Virus record (IMG/VR): IMGVR_UViG_3300042261_000588
Coordinates: 79,855-143,854 of that record
Reading direction: 5' to 3' (one strand)
Source of the DNA: a virus
DNA length: 64,000 bases
The notes under the pieces were generated by a model. It was not told the origin of the DNA and ran no database searches. It saw nothing but the letters and a program-made list of their open reading frames with translations. Made by a program: the position numbers and the translations under genes. Shown one piece after another: positions 63,903 through 64,000 of this stretch (position 1 is the stretch's first letter; every line of letters starts with the position of its first letter).

Positions 63903-64000
63903 GTGGATGCAAAGAACACCCGGACGGACAGCGTGGCTGTGGGGATTGTGCAGAGGTTGGGCTACTTGAGCGAATTGCCGAGGGTCTTCCTGTGAATTCG
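63899..64000 (+). CDS. N-terminus of a paralogue of the 49594 gene (partial)
   Basis: SGCKEHPDGQRGC...CAEVGLLERIAE; runs off the window. AGGAGG precedes ATG. Confidence 0.55.
   Translation, partial: MSGCKEHPDGQRGCGDCAEVGLLERIAEGLPVNS

Noticed and set aside
1-64000. CRISPR arrays or insertion sequences
   Set aside because: No regularly spaced repeat series and no transposase motif was seen. The short tandem repeat at 22289-22324 is a coding TQP repeat.

Overview
The window looks like the accessory half of a very large bacteriophage genome, or a phage-like megaplasmid, with an unidentified bacterial host. Nearly all genes lie on the + strand, are tightly packed and often overlap by 4 bases. 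Supporting content: a long tRNA array, polyvalent-type multidomain proteins, a vaccinia-type IB topoisomerase, a class II ribonucleotide reductase, ParB-like proteins coupled to DNA methyltransferases, two inteins, a DUF3307 protein and many small zinc-ribbon proteins. No capsid, tail, terminase or polymerase gene is visible, so phage origin is an inference. Several small ORFs are broken by single stops or one-base shifts, which may be decay or sequencing error.

Layout. 0-4.3 kb: nuclease end, RuvC-like resolvase, amidohydrolase, small proteins and one minus-strand HNH gene. 4.6-20 kb: a run of proteins sharing a short R-I-A-x-R-[IV] helical tag, including type IB topoisomerase, zeta-toxin-like and ART/deoxyribosyltransferase-like multidomain proteins, 2H phosphoesterase, metallophosphoesterase, and WGR and ChaB proteins. 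20-32 kb: caspase-like lipoprotein, thioredoxin-like protein, an intein-split adenine/cytosine-N4 methyltransferase flanked by two free-standing copies of its missing segment, Dam-like methylase, glycosyltransferase, sigma-like protein and class II RNR. 32-37 kb: two tandem A-B pairs of ParB-like/zinc-ribbon proteins, then two tandem C5 methyltransferases (one with a mini-intein), then a patatin. 37-41 kb: small proteins and an orphan cysteine desulfurase.

41-52 kb is a tRNA array with 21 ordinary tRNA genes or tRNA-like genes, long structured spacers, a ClpS homologue, lipoproteins, a Flp-type pilin and a TM2 protein. Inside it (42.95-43.77 kb) sit four copies of a compact two-helix RNA element. 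Three of them enclose tRNA sequence in circularly permuted order (3' half before 5' half). The clearest gives a perfect tRNA-Asn(GUU) once the halves are joined. This is the strongest candidate for an undescribed system in the window.

52-64 kb is a mosaic of small, often GC-rich genes. It carries repeated promoter-like elements, hairpins before start codons, direct repeats, a truncated HNH copy, three metallophosphoesterase/secreted-protein transcription units and two small methyltransferases. Imperfect palindromes with integron attC-like ends lie at gene junctions. It reads like a zone of frequent cassette gain and loss.
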